DNA from: Janthinobacterium rivuli | GTDB taxonomy: Bacteria; Pseudomonadota; Gammaproteobacteria; Burkholderiales; Burkholderiaceae_D | Assembly: GCF_009208735.1 (NCBI RefSeq) | Contig: NZ_WFLJ01000005.1 | Location: 124,001 to 188,000 of the forward strand | DNA length: 64,000 bases | Direction of reading: 5' to 3' | Shown here: positions 34,629 to 43,263 of the stretch, piece by piece | Position numbering within the stretch: the stretch's first letter is position 1 | Layout: every line of letters starts with the position of its first letter | Position numbers and translations under genes: made by a program | The notes under the pieces: generated by a model | Seen by the model: the letters and a program-made list of their open reading frames with translations, nothing else | Database searches by the model: none | What the model was told of the DNA's origin: nothing

Positions 34629-35276
34629 TCAGGCGGCCGGCGGCGGCTGGAAGGCGCAGAAACCCGGCCACTGGTCGCGGCTGTCGCACACTTTCAGGCA
34701 GCCTTTGTCATCCTTGAACGTGGCGACCACCTTGATATGGAAGCCGTATTTTGGCGTGGTGGCCAGGAAGGCGGACGGGCAGCTTTGCTCCTTGCTGAAA
34801 CGGAAAGTGATTTCTTCGCGGCGGCCCTTGCGCTCAAAGCCCAGCATGAAGGTTTCGTTGCTGTTCCACTGCGCCTTGCCCGGCACGCGGAAGCGGTAGC
34901 GCGGGCTGCCCTGCTGCTGGCCGTCGAGTTTCTGGCCGAAGACGCGGCTGCGGGCCGTGGCCGTTTCGACCTTGGCGATCGGATAGGGCACGGCAAACAT
35001 GTAGGTGCCGGCAAAACCCTGGTCGAAGCCCAGGCCCTTCTGGTAAAACGGTACGACGATATGCGGCGCGCCCGTGTATTCCACGGTATTGCGGGCCGTT
35101 ACGCGCGACGTCAGCTTGTCATCGGGCGCTTGCCCGAAGACCACGTCCAGTTCCAGCAAGGCTTGTTGCTTGTCAATATCTTGCGCCAGATAATCCTGGG
35201 CGAATATTTCCCCGTGCACGCAGCCGGCCAGTAAGGTGGCGGCGAAGCAGCCGGCGATCAGTCCAGGTATGCTCAT
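34629..35276 (-). CDS. Lipoprotein of unknown function
   Basis: A 215-residue protein with a lipoprotein signal (FAATLLAGC, acylated cysteine near residue 19). The mature part has beta-rich segments such as IVVPFYQKGLGFDQGFAGTY and RYRFRVPGKAQWNSNETFML, with cysteines near the C-terminus (QSCPSAF, KGCLKVCDSRDQWPGFC) that may form disulfides. Family not recognised. ATG 35276 overlaps the stop of the preceding gene (ATGA), so the two are translationally coupled. The chain ends FCAFQPPPAA. An envelope role, anchored to the inner or outer membrane, is likely. Confidence 0.7.
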   Translation of the reverse strand: MSIPGLIAGCFAATLLAGCVHGEIFAQDYLAQDIDKQQALLELDVVFGQAPDDKLTSRVTARNTVEYTGAPHIVVPFYQKGLGFDQGFAGTYMFAVPYPIAKVETATARSRVFGQKLDGQQQGSPRYRFRVPGKAQWNSNETFMLGFERKGRREEITFRFSKEQSCPSAFLATTPKYGFHIKVVATFKDDKGCLKVCDSRDQWPGFCAFQPPPAA

Positions 35277-36127
35277 GGCCGTTCCCCCTCGGGCGGCGCG
35301 GAAATGAGGCCCAGCCCCGTCACCTGCCAGCCGTTCTTGCCCTGTTTCCATTGAAATTGCTGGCCGAACCAGGCCAGTTCCAGCTCGCGCTGGATGCGGT
35401 GCGAATCCATGCGGCCCTGGCGCGCCTTGATGGCGGCGCCCGCCTGTTCGGCAGCGGCCTGCGACAAGGGCTTCAGCCACCGTTGATAGGTGTCGGGCGG
35501 CAAGGCCAGGATGCCGGCCACGCCGTCGTCGCGCGTGGCGACGACGACCTCCACGCTGGTCGCCCTGCGGGCCAGATAGGCGCCGCGCCGTCCGTCGGGC
35601 GAGACGGAGACCAGCATGGCGGGCGCGTAATCGCCCGTGACGATGCCCGGCATGTCAAACCACAGCAGCTCGCCCGTGTCCGTATCGAGCGCGCGGCCGT
35701 CGCGGGCGAACAGCAGTATTTCGCTGCGGCCCGGCTGCGGCACGCCCCATTCGGGATCGCGCTCCGTGCGCACCATGTCGTCGCGCTGCAGGGGACTGAC
35801 GGGGCGCATCAGCGGTTCGCCGTTCTGTACGCCGATGAGGATCGTGCCCTGGCCCGTATAGCCCTTGGTAAAGGCCAGCAGCATGGGCTGGCCTTCGCGC
35901 CTGGCCTTGATGGGCCGCACTTCCACCACTTCGCGCGCGCCGCCGGGCCAGTAGCCGTGCTTGCGGAAAGTCAAGGTGACGAGCGGGTCGTGGCGGTCGC
36001 GCGTGACGACGAAGTCGCCGTATTGCCGCATCACCGGCACGTAAGGTGTTTGCGCCTGCGCGGCGGGCAAGACGGCGGCAAGCAGGCTGGCGGCGGCCGC
36101 CAGGCGGCATAAAGATAGGGACTGCAT
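35273..36127 (-). CDS. Secreted protein of unknown function
   Basis: A 284-residue protein with a signal peptide (MQSLSLCRLAAAASLLAAVLP, cleaved after AAQAQ). The mature part contains YGDFVVTRDRHDPLVTLTFR, SVSPDGRRGAYLARR and a C-terminal GKNGWQVTGLGL. It is beta-rich and could be a small propeller or a WD-like sensor domain, but no family was recognised. GAGGA lies about five bases before ATG 36127; an ATG 13 codons earlier lacks a signal-peptide character. It forms a pair with the lipoprotein gene through a four-base overlap, so both probably act in the same envelope process. Confidence 0.7.
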   Translation of the reverse strand: MQSLSLCRLAAAASLLAAVLPAAQAQTPYVPVMRQYGDFVVTRDRHDPLVTLTFRKHGYWPGGAREVVEVRPIKARREGQPMLLAFTKGYTGQGTILIGVQNGEPLMRPVSPLQRDDMVRTERDPEWGVPQPGRSEILLFARDGRALDTDTGELLWFDMPGIVTGDYAPAMLVSVSPDGRRGAYLARRATSVEVVVATRDDGVAGILALPPDTYQRWLKPLSQAAAEQAGAAIKARQGRMDSHRIQRELELAWFGQQFQWKQGKNGWQVTGLGLISAPPEGERP

Positions 36128-36208
36128 GGCATCCTCAGGGAGTCGCACCAGGCGAAGGATGAGCATGATAGCCGATTCCCCTTCAGCAACACTGTCCGTT
36201 AGGAAACA

Positions 36209-37027
36209 TCAACGGCGCTGGATTTCGATCAGCTCGATCTCGAACAGCTTGGGCCACAGTTTTCCCGTGACAAACAAACGCTTGCCGCGCGCATCCCAGG
36301 CGATGCCGTTGAGCACGGCGTCAGGATTGGCCGTGCCCCGCTGGGCGGGCGGCAGCAAGCCCGTCAGGTCGATCCAGCCGACAACTTTACCGGTGGCCGG
36401 GTCGATGCGGGCGATCACGTCCGCACCCCACACATTGGCAAACAATTCCCCGTCGACCATTTCCAGCTCGTTCAGGCGCTCGATGGGGCGGCCTTCCGCC
36501 TTCACCTCGAAGCGGCGCACTTCCATCAGGGTTTTCGGATTGAGCACACGGATGGCGGCACTGCCGTCGCTCATATAGACGAAATGACCGTCGCTGGCCA
36601 GGCCCCAGCCTTCGCCCTGGTAGCTGAATTTGCGTTTCAGCTTGAAGGTTTTCTGGTCGAACACATAGCCCGTTTGCGAAATCCACGTCAGTCCCAGGAT
36701 TTCATCGCCCACGTCCGTGATGCCTTCCCCAAATACCGTTTTGTCGAGCATGCTTTTCTGCAACACCTTGCCCGTTGTCAATTCCACCTTGCGCAAGGAC
36801 GACTGGCCGTTCTGGCCCGTGCTTTCATACAGATGGCCATCCTTGAACAGCAAGCCCTGGGTGAACGCCTTGGGATCGTGCGGGTAGGTATTCTTGACAA
36901 AGTATCCATACACGGGAATGGCGGCCTGGGCGTAGCCCATTTCGCTCATCAGACCCACGGTGCATAACAATCCCAGCAGCAGCGAGCCTGCCGTACGCTT
37001 GAGTCTGACTTTTCCGGTGTTCTTCAT
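36209..37027 (-). CDS. Glutaminyl-peptide cyclotransferase (five-bladed propeller type)
   Basis: A 272-residue secreted enzyme that turns N-terminal glutamine into pyroglutamate, protecting proteins from aminopeptidases. The signal peptide includes TAGSLLLGLLCTVGLMSEMG, cleaved near AQAA. The mature part has the family signature PHDPKAFTQGLLFKDGHLYE, then STGQNGQSSLRKV, GEGITDVGDEILGLTW, LNELEMVDGELFANVW and LNGIAWDARGKRLFVTGKLW, repeated strands of a five-bladed beta-propeller. Length agrees with bacterial type II cyclotransferases. The start at 37027 is chosen for the signal peptide; the frame is open to 37117 but that part is not protein-like. It lies 25 bases downstream of the LysR gene and may be co-transcribed with it. 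Confidence 0.9.
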   Translation of the reverse strand: MKNTGKVRLKRTAGSLLLGLLCTVGLMSEMGYAQAAIPVYGYFVKNTYPHDPKAFTQGLLFKDGHLYESTGQNGQSSLRKVELTTGKVLQKSMLDKTVFGEGITDVGDEILGLTWISQTGYVFDQKTFKLKRKFSYQGEGWGLASDGHFVYMSDGSAAIRVLNPKTLMEVRRFEVKAEGRPIERLNELEMVDGELFANVWGADVIARIDPATGKVVGWIDLTGLLPPAQRGTANPDAVLNGIAWDARGKRLFVTGKLWPKLFEIELIEIQRR

Positions 37028-37052
37028 ATGCTTGACGGTGGTTGACGAGCGC

Positions 37053-37961
37053 CTATTGTAATCGCCCGGGCTGCGCCATGCGCGCCCTGACGAGCTCCAG
37101 CCAGGCGCGGGCGGCAAACGACAGCCGTCCGCCGCGGCGCCAGGCCAGCATCAGATTCCACTCCACGGGCGGGCCGGCCAGGTGAATGACGGCAAACTGC
37201 GACGGTTCCAGGGTGTCGCAATACATCTTCGGCAGCAGGCAGATGCCCACGCCCAAGCGGACCAGCGAGGCAATGAAATCCCACTGGCCGCTGCGGCCCG
37301 TGATGCGCGGGGCGAATCCGGCCCGCTGGCAGGCGTCCAGCACGATGTCGTTCAGGGCAAACGCGGCGCCATAGAAAATGAAGGGGCTGTCGGCCAGTTC
37401 GGCCAGGGCGACGGAAGAACGTCCCTGCCACGGCGAGCCGGGCGCGGCCAGCAGGCACAGTGGCGAGCGCACGAGCGGCAGCGCCTCGAAATCCTGCCAG
37501 GTGGCCGCGTTGCCCGGATAATCGAGCATGGTGCCCAGTTCCACCGTGCCCGTGCGCAGGTCGCGCTCGATGGCTTGCGTGCCGCTCTCGTACATCTTCA
37601 GCTCGATGCCCGGATAGCGCTGGTGGTATTCGGCCAGCCATGGCGCCAGCGTGGAGTGGGTTTGCGGCGACACGCCGACCCTCAATTCCCCCCGCTCCAG
37701 ATGTTGCAAATCGCGCAACTCCACCTTCAGTTCCGCGTGCAGGGCCAGCAATGCATGCGCGCGCGACAGCACCACCTTGCCCGCGTCCGTCAGGGTAAAG
37801 CGCTTGCCCGCGCGGTCGAGCAAGGCCAGGTCCAGCGACTGTTCCAGTTGCTGGATCATCTTGCTGACGGTGGGCTGCGTCACATGCAGCTTGGCGGCCG
37901 CCCGTGTAAAACTGTTCTGCTCGACCACTTCGACGAAGTAGCGCAAGGAGCGGATATCCAT
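37053..37961 (-). CDS. LysR family regulator, probable controller of lrgA/lrgB
   Basis: A 302-residue regulator with an N-terminal winged helix-turn-helix (LRYFVEVVEQNSFTRAAAKL, then HVTQPTVSKMIQQLE) and a periplasmic-binding-protein-like effector domain. It is transcribed away from the lrgA/lrgB pair across a 103-base gap; in many bacteria the LysR gene CidR lies beside cidAB or lrgAB and responds to acetate or weak acids. ATG 37961 begins MDIRSLRYF; a TTG at 37973 would add four residues. Autorepression from the shared promoter region is usual for this family. Confidence 0.88.
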   Translation of the reverse strand: MDIRSLRYFVEVVEQNSFTRAAAKLHVTQPTVSKMIQQLEQSLDLALLDRAGKRFTLTDAGKVVLSRAHALLALHAELKVELRDLQHLERGELRVGVSPQTHSTLAPWLAEYHQRYPGIELKMYESGTQAIERDLRTGTVELGTMLDYPGNAATWQDFEALPLVRSPLCLLAAPGSPWQGRSSVALAELADSPFIFYGAAFALNDIVLDACQRAGFAPRITGRSGQWDFIASLVRLGVGICLLPKMYCDTLEPSQFAVIHLAGPPVEWNLMLAWRRGGRLSFAARAWLELVRARMAQPGRLQ

Positions 37962-37978
37962 GATGCATTCCAATATCG

Positions 37979-37990
37979 AATGATAATCAT
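37979..37990. promoter_or_regulatory. Fur-like core palindrome in the LysR/lrgA promoter region
   Basis: AATGATAATCAT matches the Fur consensus core at all 12 positions; the inner ATGAT-A-ATCAT is a perfect palindrome. The outer flanks match poorly. It could also be the LysR protein's own site. Confidence 0.4.
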
Positions 37991-38064
37991 GAGTTTAAGT
38001 CATTTTATCTTTTGATGTGCGGTCACTACAATGAAAACCTCCCCCAGCCGTTTGAAAGCCCGCC

Positions 38065-38523
38065 GTGAAAGCCTTGCACTGTTCCACCGCCGCCCTGCCC
38101 TCCATCCCTGTCTGGCGCCAGCCCGCGCAGACCGTGTGGCAAGTGGGCGTGCTGATCGCCGCCTGGTGGCTGGCCGATGAAGCCGCTTCCGCCCTGCACC
38201 TGCCGTTTTCCGGCGGCGTGGTGGGCCTGTTCGTGCTGGTGGCCCTGCTGCTGGCGGGCTGGGTACGGCCTGCCGCTATCGAACTGGGCGCGAACTGGCT
38301 GCTGGCCAACATGCTGCTGTTCTTCATTCCATTGGTTGTATCCGTGGTGCAATTTACGCAGCTGTTGAAGTCGCAGGGCCTGATGCTGTTCGTGAATATC
38401 GGCCTGGGCTTTGCCAGCGTGATGCTGGCCACGGCCTTCACCGTGGAATGGGTGTGCCGTTATGAGCGCAAGCTGCGCCTGCAAACACTGCGGCGCCAGC
38501 GCGCAGCCAGGGAGCAGGCATGA
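38065..38523 (+). CDS. CidA/LrgA family holin-like membrane protein
   Basis: A 152-residue inner-membrane protein with four or so helices: VWQVGVLIAAWWLADEAAS, GVVGLFVLVALLLAGWV, WLLANMLLFFIPLVVSVVQF and LFVNIGLGFASVMLATAFTV. FIPLVV is the family hallmark. CidA/LrgA proteins affect murein hydrolase activity, export of small metabolites such as pyruvate or acetate-related acids, and programmed cell lysis. The start is GTG 38065; an ATG at 38031 is in another frame. It overlaps the next gene by ATGA, as usual for lrgAB/cidAB. Confidence 0.9.
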   Translation: MKALHCSTAALPSIPVWRQPAQTVWQVGVLIAAWWLADEAASALHLPFSGGVVGLFVLVALLLAGWVRPAAIELGANWLLANMLLFFIPLVVSVVQFTQLLKSQGLMLFVNIGLGFASVMLATAFTVEWVCRYERKLRLQTLRRQRAAREQA

Positions 38524-39209
38524 GCACCCTGCTCCTGTCCCTGCTGTTTTTGCTGCTGACCCTGGTCCTGTTCTACGCCAACCAGGCCGTGCACCGCCGC
38601 CATCCGCACTTCTTGCTCACGCCCGCCATCTGCACCTCGGCGATACTGATCGTCATCGTGCAGGCGACCTCGACGCCGTTCGCCACGTATTTCGGCGAGA
38701 CGCGCTGGCTGCCGTGGCTGCTGGGCCCGGCCACCATCGCCTTCGCCCTGCCCATCTTCCAGGAGCGCAAGCTGATCCGCAAGCACTGGCTGGCGTTGTC
38801 GCTGGGCAGCTGCGCCGGCATCGTGGCATCGGTGGCCGCCACCCTGCTGCTGGACCGGTTGCTGGGCGTGCACGGCGACATGGCGCGCAGCCTGCTGGCC
38901 CGCTCCGTGTCGACGCCGTTCGCGCTGGAAGCGTCGCGCCACATGGGCGGCTCGGCCCAGCTGACGGGCATCTTCGTCGTGATGACGGGCTTGTTCGGCT
39001 TGATGCTGGGCAAACCGCTCTTGAAACTGCTGCCCTTGCGCATGCGCATCGCCCGTGGCGCCCCGTATGGCGCGGCCGCGCACGGTTTTGGATTATCCGT
39101 GGCGCGCCGGGTGGGCACGGAAGAAGGCGCCGTGGCCAGCCTGACGATGATTTTCTCGGGCGTCGTGACCGTATTGCTGGCGCCATTGCTGGGCAGATTG
39201 TTGGGCTAA
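38520..39209 (+). CDS. LrgB/CidB family membrane protein
   Basis: A 229-residue inner-membrane protein with about seven helices. Family landmarks are LGPATIAFALPIFQERKLIR, ARSVSTPFALEASRHMGG, TGIFVVMTGLFGLMLGKPLL and GFGLSVARRVGTEEG near positions usual for LrgB. With the preceding CidA/LrgA protein it forms a channel-like pair that controls murein hydrolase export and, in several bacteria, uptake or release of pyruvate or glycolate. The start overlaps the lrgA stop by four bases, giving coupled translation. Divergent LysR gene upstream. Confidence 0.92.
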   Translation: MSTLLLSLLFLLLTLVLFYANQAVHRRHPHFLLTPAICTSAILIVIVQATSTPFATYFGETRWLPWLLGPATIAFALPIFQERKLIRKHWLALSLGSCAGIVASVAATLLLDRLLGVHGDMARSLLARSVSTPFALEASRHMGGSAQLTGIFVVMTGLFGLMLGKPLLKLLPLRMRIARGAPYGAAAHGFGLSVARRVGTEEGAVASLTMIFSGVVTVLLAPLLGRLLG

Positions 39210-39275
39210 CGGTCCACGGGGAAGGCGTTTATCGGGGATAATACGTCTTTCCCCATTCCAAGCAACCGCGCCACG

Positions 39276-40367
39276 ATGAAATACCCTGCAGTGCTTCCCT
39301 TCAGCGACATCCTGCCGCGCCTGAACGAATTCGATGCCATCATCGACGTGCGCAGCCCGTCCGAGTTCGCGGAAGACCATTTGCCCGGCGCCATCAACCT
39401 GCCCGTGCTGGACGACGAGCAGCGCGTGCGCGTCGGTACCCTATATAAACAGACGAGCGCCTTCGAGGCGAAGAAGCTGGGCGCGGCGCTGGTGGCCAAG
39501 AACATCGCGCGACATATCGAAGACGGTTTCCTCGGCCATCCGCAACACTGGAAACCGCTCGTCTACTGCTGGCGCGGCGGCAACCGCAGCGGCGCCATGG
39601 CGCACATCCTGGCGCGCATCGGCTGGCCCGTCACGCAGCTCGAAGGCGGCTACAAGGATTACCGGCGCCACGTGAACGCCGAGCTGGCCACCCTGCCCGA
39701 ACGCTTCGACTTCATCAACGTGCTGTGCGGCCCCACGGGCAGCGGCAAGAGCCGTTTGCTGCAGGTGCTGGACCGCCAGGGCGCGCAAGTGATCGACCTG
39801 GAAGACCTGGCGGCCCACCGCGGCTCCGTGCTGGGCGGCCTGCCGGACGCGGAACAACCTTCGCAAAAAGCGTTTGAAAGCGCCCTGTGGCAGCAACTGC
39901 GCACCTTCGACCCGGCGCTCCCCGTCTTCATCGAATCGGAAAGCAAGAAAGTGGGCCGGCTGCGCGTGCCCGACGCCCTGATGGAAAAGATGCGCGCGGC
40001 CGCCTGCACCGACGTGCGCCTGGACATCGGGGAGCGCGTGCAATTGCTGATGCAGGACTATGCGCATTTCGTCGGCGATCCGGCACGCCTGAATACGCAG
40101 CTGGCCCTGTTGACGCAGCTGCATGGCAAGGAGAAAATCGCCCACTGGCAGCAGCTGGCCACGTCTGGCCGCATGGCCGAGCTGGTGGAAGAGTTGCTGG
40201 TGCAGCATTACGACCCCGTTTACCGGCAATCGATCGCCCGCAACTTCAGCCGCTACGCCCAGGCGACGCCGCTGGTGCTGCCCGACATTTCAGAACATGC
40301 CTTTGAGCAAGCCGCGCGCGCATTATGTGCTATCGTCGGCGAACCCCGTGCCGCCAGCGCCGCGTAA
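39276..40367 (+). CDS. mnmH: tRNA 2-selenouridine synthase
   Basis: A 363-residue enzyme that replaces sulfur with selenium in 2-thiouridine at the wobble position of tRNAs for Glu, Gln and Lys, using selenophosphate. The N-terminal rhodanese domain starts IIDVRSPSEFAEDHLPGA and holds its active cysteine C98 in VYCWRGGNRSG. A P-loop follows at about residues 152-159 (GPTGSGKS), needed for the geranylation step. It is followed 44 bases later by selD, which supplies selenophosphate, then by a selenate-type transporter, so this is a complete uptake-to-tRNA route. Confidence 0.93.
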   Translation: MKYPAVLPFSDILPRLNEFDAIIDVRSPSEFAEDHLPGAINLPVLDDEQRVRVGTLYKQTSAFEAKKLGAALVAKNIARHIEDGFLGHPQHWKPLVYCWRGGNRSGAMAHILARIGWPVTQLEGGYKDYRRHVNAELATLPERFDFINVLCGPTGSGKSRLLQVLDRQGAQVIDLEDLAAHRGSVLGGLPDAEQPSQKAFESALWQQLRTFDPALPVFIESESKKVGRLRVPDALMEKMRAAACTDVRLDIGERVQLLMQDYAHFVGDPARLNTQLALLTQLHGKEKIAHWQQLATSGRMAELVEELLVQHYDPVYRQSIARNFSRYAQATPLVLPDISEHAFEQAARALCAIVGEPRAASAA

Positions 40368-40411
40368 GCGCCGGCGCAGCTTTTAATGACCTTTTTAGCA
40401 GGATGACGACC

Positions 40412-41476
40412 ATGTCCGATAGCGCAGCAACACCCAATACACCCATCCGGTTGACCGAATTTGCCCATGGCGGCGGTTGCGGCTGCAAGATCGCGCCGGG
40501 CGTGCTGGCCGACATCTTGAAGGGCAGCGGCGGCTTTCCCTTGCCGAAGGAATTGCTGGTTGGCATAGAAACCTCGGATGACGCGGCCGTCTACCAGCTC
40601 AACGACGAGCAGGCGCTGATCGCCACCACGGATTTCTTCATGCCCATCGTCGACGACCCGTTCGACTTTGGCCGCATCGCCGCCACCAACGCCATTTCCG
40701 ACGTGTACGCCATGGGCGGCACGCCCATCATGGCGCTGGCCCTGGTCGGCATGCCGATCAACAAGCTGCCGGTGGAAACCATCGGCCTCATCTTGAAAGG
40801 CGGCGAAACCATCTGCGCCCAGGCGGGCATCCCCATCGCGGGCGGCCACACCATCGATTCCGTCGAACCGATCTATGGCCTGGTCGTGCTGGGCCTGGTC
40901 CACCCGTCGCAAGTGAAACGCAACGCGGGCGCGCGCGCTGGCGATAAACTGGTATTGGGCAAGCCGATCGGCGTGGGCATCTTGTCGGCCGCGCTGAAGA
41001 AGAATGCGCTCGATGCGGATGGCTACGCTTCCCTGATAGCCAACACCACCAAATTGAATACCCCGGGCAAGAAACTGGCCCTGCTGGAAGGCGTGCATGC
41101 GCTGACGGACGTGACGGGCTTCGGCTTGCTCGGTCACACCCTGGAACTGGCGCGCGGCGCCAAGTTACAGGCGCGCATCGCCATGGACGATGTGCCGCTG
41201 CTGCCGCAAGTGCAGCAACTGGCGCAGAATGGCAACATCACGGGCGCTTCCGGTCGCAACTGGCAGGGCTATGGCGCGCAAGTGGCGCTGGCCGACAGCC
41301 TGAGCGCCATCGACAAGGCGATCCTGACGGACCCGCAAACGGCCGGCCCCCTGCTGGTGGCCTGTGCGCCGGAAGCCGTCGAGCAAGTGCTGGCGATTTT
41401 CCGCGCCGAAGGCTTTGGCGACGCCGTCGTCATCGGTGAGATGCAGGATGGCAGTATCGGGGTTTCCGTAATCTAA
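40412..41476 (+). CDS. selD: Selenide, water dikinase (selenophosphate synthetase)
   Basis: A 354-residue enzyme that makes selenophosphate from selenide and ATP. The catalytic loop GGCGCKIAPG holds C23 and K26, equivalent to the Cys and Lys of E. coli SelD; it is the cysteine form, not selenocysteine. Metal-binding aspartates appear in SDDAAVYQL and TTDFFMPIVDDPFDFGRIAA, and later GGHTIDSVEPIYG and DVTGFGLLGH match the family. AGGA lies eight bases before ATG 40412; an ATG at 40403 is also in frame. No selA or selB lies in the window. The stop shares a base with the next possible ATG (41476). Confidence 0.94.
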   Translation: MSDSAATPNTPIRLTEFAHGGGCGCKIAPGVLADILKGSGGFPLPKELLVGIETSDDAAVYQLNDEQALIATTDFFMPIVDDPFDFGRIAATNAISDVYAMGGTPIMALALVGMPINKLPVETIGLILKGGETICAQAGIPIAGGHTIDSVEPIYGLVVLGLVHPSQVKRNAGARAGDKLVLGKPIGVGILSAALKKNALDADGYASLIANTTKLNTPGKKLALLEGVHALTDVTGFGLLGHTLELARGAKLQARIAMDDVPLLPQVQQLAQNGNITGASGRNWQGYGAQVALADSLSAIDKAILTDPQTAGPLLVACAPEAVEQVLAIFRAEGFGDAVVIGEMQDGSIGVSVI

Positions 41477-41502
41477 TGAGTATTTTTTGCAAAGGCAGTC
41501 CC

Positions 41503-42372
41503 ATGACCACGTTCTCCAACAAATTCCCCGCCATCCTGGCCACCGTCGCCGCCACCCTGGCCATCCACAGCGGCCTGGCGCAGGCGCAGCAAGTACTGCG
41601 CGTGTCGGCCATCCCCGACGAAGCGCCGACGGAGTTGCAGCGCAAGTTCAAGCCGCTGGGCAGCTACCTGGAGAAAAAACTGGGCATGAAGGTGGAATTT
41701 ACGCCCGTCACCGATTACGCGGCATCCGTAGAAGGCTTGATCAATCACAAGCTCGACATGGTCTGGTTCGGCGGATTTACCTTCGTGCAAGCGAACGTGC
41801 GCAGCGGCGGCAAGATCGTACCGCTGGTGCAGCGCGAGGAAGACACGAAATTCCGCTCGGTATTTGTGACCACCAGCAAGGACATCAACCAATTGTCCGA
41901 CCTGAAGGGCAAGAATTTCACGTTCGGCTCGGAATCGTCGACCTCGGGCCACTTGATGCCACGCTACTACTTGCTGGCCGCCAAGATCAACCCGGACACG
42001 GACATGAAGCGCATCGCGTTTTCCGGCGCGCATGACGCCACCGTGGCGGCTGTGGCCGGCGGCAAGGTCGATGCGGGCACCTTGAACATTTCCGTCTGGG
42101 AAAAACTGGTCGAAGCAAAAAAGGTCGATCCAAGCAAGGTGCGCGTGTTCTACACGACGCCCGGCTACTACGATTACAACTGGAGCGTGCGCGCCGACAT
42201 GAACCCCGTCGTGCGCAAGAAGCTGACGGACGCCTTCCTGGCGCTGGACCCATCCACGCCGGAAGGCAAGGAAATCCTCGACCTGCAGCGCGCCACCAAG
42301 TTCATTCCGACCAAGGCCGAGAACTACAAGGATATCGAAGCGGCCGCGCGCGATGCCAAGTTGTTGAAGTAA
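41503..42372 (+). CDS. Putative selenate/selenite ABC transporter, substrate-binding protein (PhnD-like)
   Basis: A 289-residue periplasmic binding protein of the phosphonate/PhnD fold. The signal peptide (FPAILATVAATLAIHSGLAQA) is cleaved before QQVLRVSAIPDEAPTELQRK. Fold landmarks are DMVWFGGFTFVQAN, KGKNFTFGSESSTSGHLMPR and DAGTLNISVWEKL. PhnD-like proteins next to selD are thought to bind selenium oxyanions, and the neighbours support that here. AAGG before ATG 41503 favours this start over ATG 41476. A hairpin follows the stop and may raise the level of this transcript relative to the membrane genes. Confidence 0.87.
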   Translation: MTTFSNKFPAILATVAATLAIHSGLAQAQQVLRVSAIPDEAPTELQRKFKPLGSYLEKKLGMKVEFTPVTDYAASVEGLINHKLDMVWFGGFTFVQANVRSGGKIVPLVQREEDTKFRSVFVTTSKDINQLSDLKGKNFTFGSESSTSGHLMPRYYLLAAKINPDTDMKRIAFSGAHDATVAAVAGGKVDAGTLNISVWEKLVEAKKVDPSKVRVFYTTPGYYDYNWSVRADMNPVVRKKLTDAFLALDPSTPEGKEILDLQRATKFIPTKAENYKDIEAAARDAKLLK

Positions 42373-42383
42373 CTGCTGAAACC

Positions 42384-42415
42384 TGCCGGATGGCGTCCTG
42401 CGGACGCATCCGGCA
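42384..42415 (+). repeat. Intra-operon hairpin between binding-protein and ATPase genes
   Basis: TGCCGGAT (42384-42391) pairs with ATCCGGCA (42408-42415) and GCGTCC (42393-42398) with GGACGC (42402-42407), with one bulged G and a three-base loop. No T-run follows. Hairpins here often shield the upstream mRNA from 3' decay. Confidence 0.6.
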
Positions 42416-42439
42416 CACTCCCCCACACCGAAATCTCGC

Positions 42440-43252
42440 ATGACATTCCAACTTCACAAGGTCAGCGTCCACCACGCGGGCGCCACCGGCAATGCGCTGG
42501 CCCTGCGCAAGCTGGACCTGGACGTGGCCCAGGGCGAGCAGATCGCCCTGATCGGCCCTTCCGGCGCCGGCAAGACCAGCCTGCTGCACACCTTGGCGTG
42601 CGCGCTACGACCCGAATCCGGCACCCTGGCCATCCTGGGCGCTTCCCCCTGGCAGATCGGCAGCGCCGCGCGCCACGCCTTGCGCGCGCGCCTGTTCCTG
42701 GCCCCGCAAACGCCGCCCTTGCCGCCGCGCCAGCGGGTCGTCAACGCCGTGCTGGCCGGCAGGCTGCCGCAATGGAGCTTGTGGACGGCCATCCGTTCGC
42801 TGCTGGCGCCCGTCGATCCGCGCGCCGCGTGGGAAGCGCTCGGCAAATTCAAGCTGCAGGATAAACTGTATGCGCGGGTCGACCGCCTGTCCGGCGGCGA
42901 ACGCCAGCGCTGCGGCATGGCCCGCGCGCTCGTGTCGCAGGCCGAGGTCTTCCTCGTCGACGAGCCGCTCTCCGCGCTCGACCCCACGCTGGCCTTGCAG
43001 ACGATCCATGTGCTGCAGGCCGAAGCGACGGCGCGCAACGCCACGCTGATCTGCAGCCTGCACCAGGTGGAGATTGCGCGCGCCTGCTTTACGCGCATCG
43101 TCGCCCTGCGCGATGGCCAGGTCGTCTTCGACTTGCCCAGCAGCGAGGTCAGCGACGCCATGATCACCGAACTGTACCGCAACAAGGCCGATCCGACGCC
43201 CCTGCTCGAGGTGCTGGAAACGAAGCTGGATGCCGCGAGGCCGCTTTGCTGA
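42440..43252 (+). CDS. ABC transporter ATP-binding protein (PhnC-like, selenium oxyanion transporter)
   Basis: A 270-residue cytoplasmic ATPase. Walker A is GPSGAGKTS (K45), the signature LSGGERQRCGMARAL, and Walker B VFLVDEPLSALDP, with the switch histidine in ICSLHQVEIA. Overall it resembles PhnC of phosphonate transporters. It lies between the PhnD-like binding protein and two permease genes and completes an importer. The start at 42440 (MTFQLHKVSVHH) is the first ATG in frame; the Shine-Dalgarno is not strong. Its stop lies 12 bases before ATG 43264 of the next gene. Confidence 0.9.
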   Translation: MTFQLHKVSVHHAGATGNALALRKLDLDVAQGEQIALIGPSGAGKTSLLHTLACALRPESGTLAILGASPWQIGSAARHALRARLFLAPQTPPLPPRQRVVNAVLAGRLPQWSLWTAIRSLLAPVDPRAAWEALGKFKLQDKLYARVDRLSGGERQRCGMARALVSQAEVFLVDEPLSALDPTLALQTIHVLQAEATARNATLICSLHQVEIARACFTRIVALRDGQVVFDLPSSEVSDAMITELYRNKADPTPLLEVLETKLDAARPLC

Positions 43253-43263
43253 CGAGCACCGCC

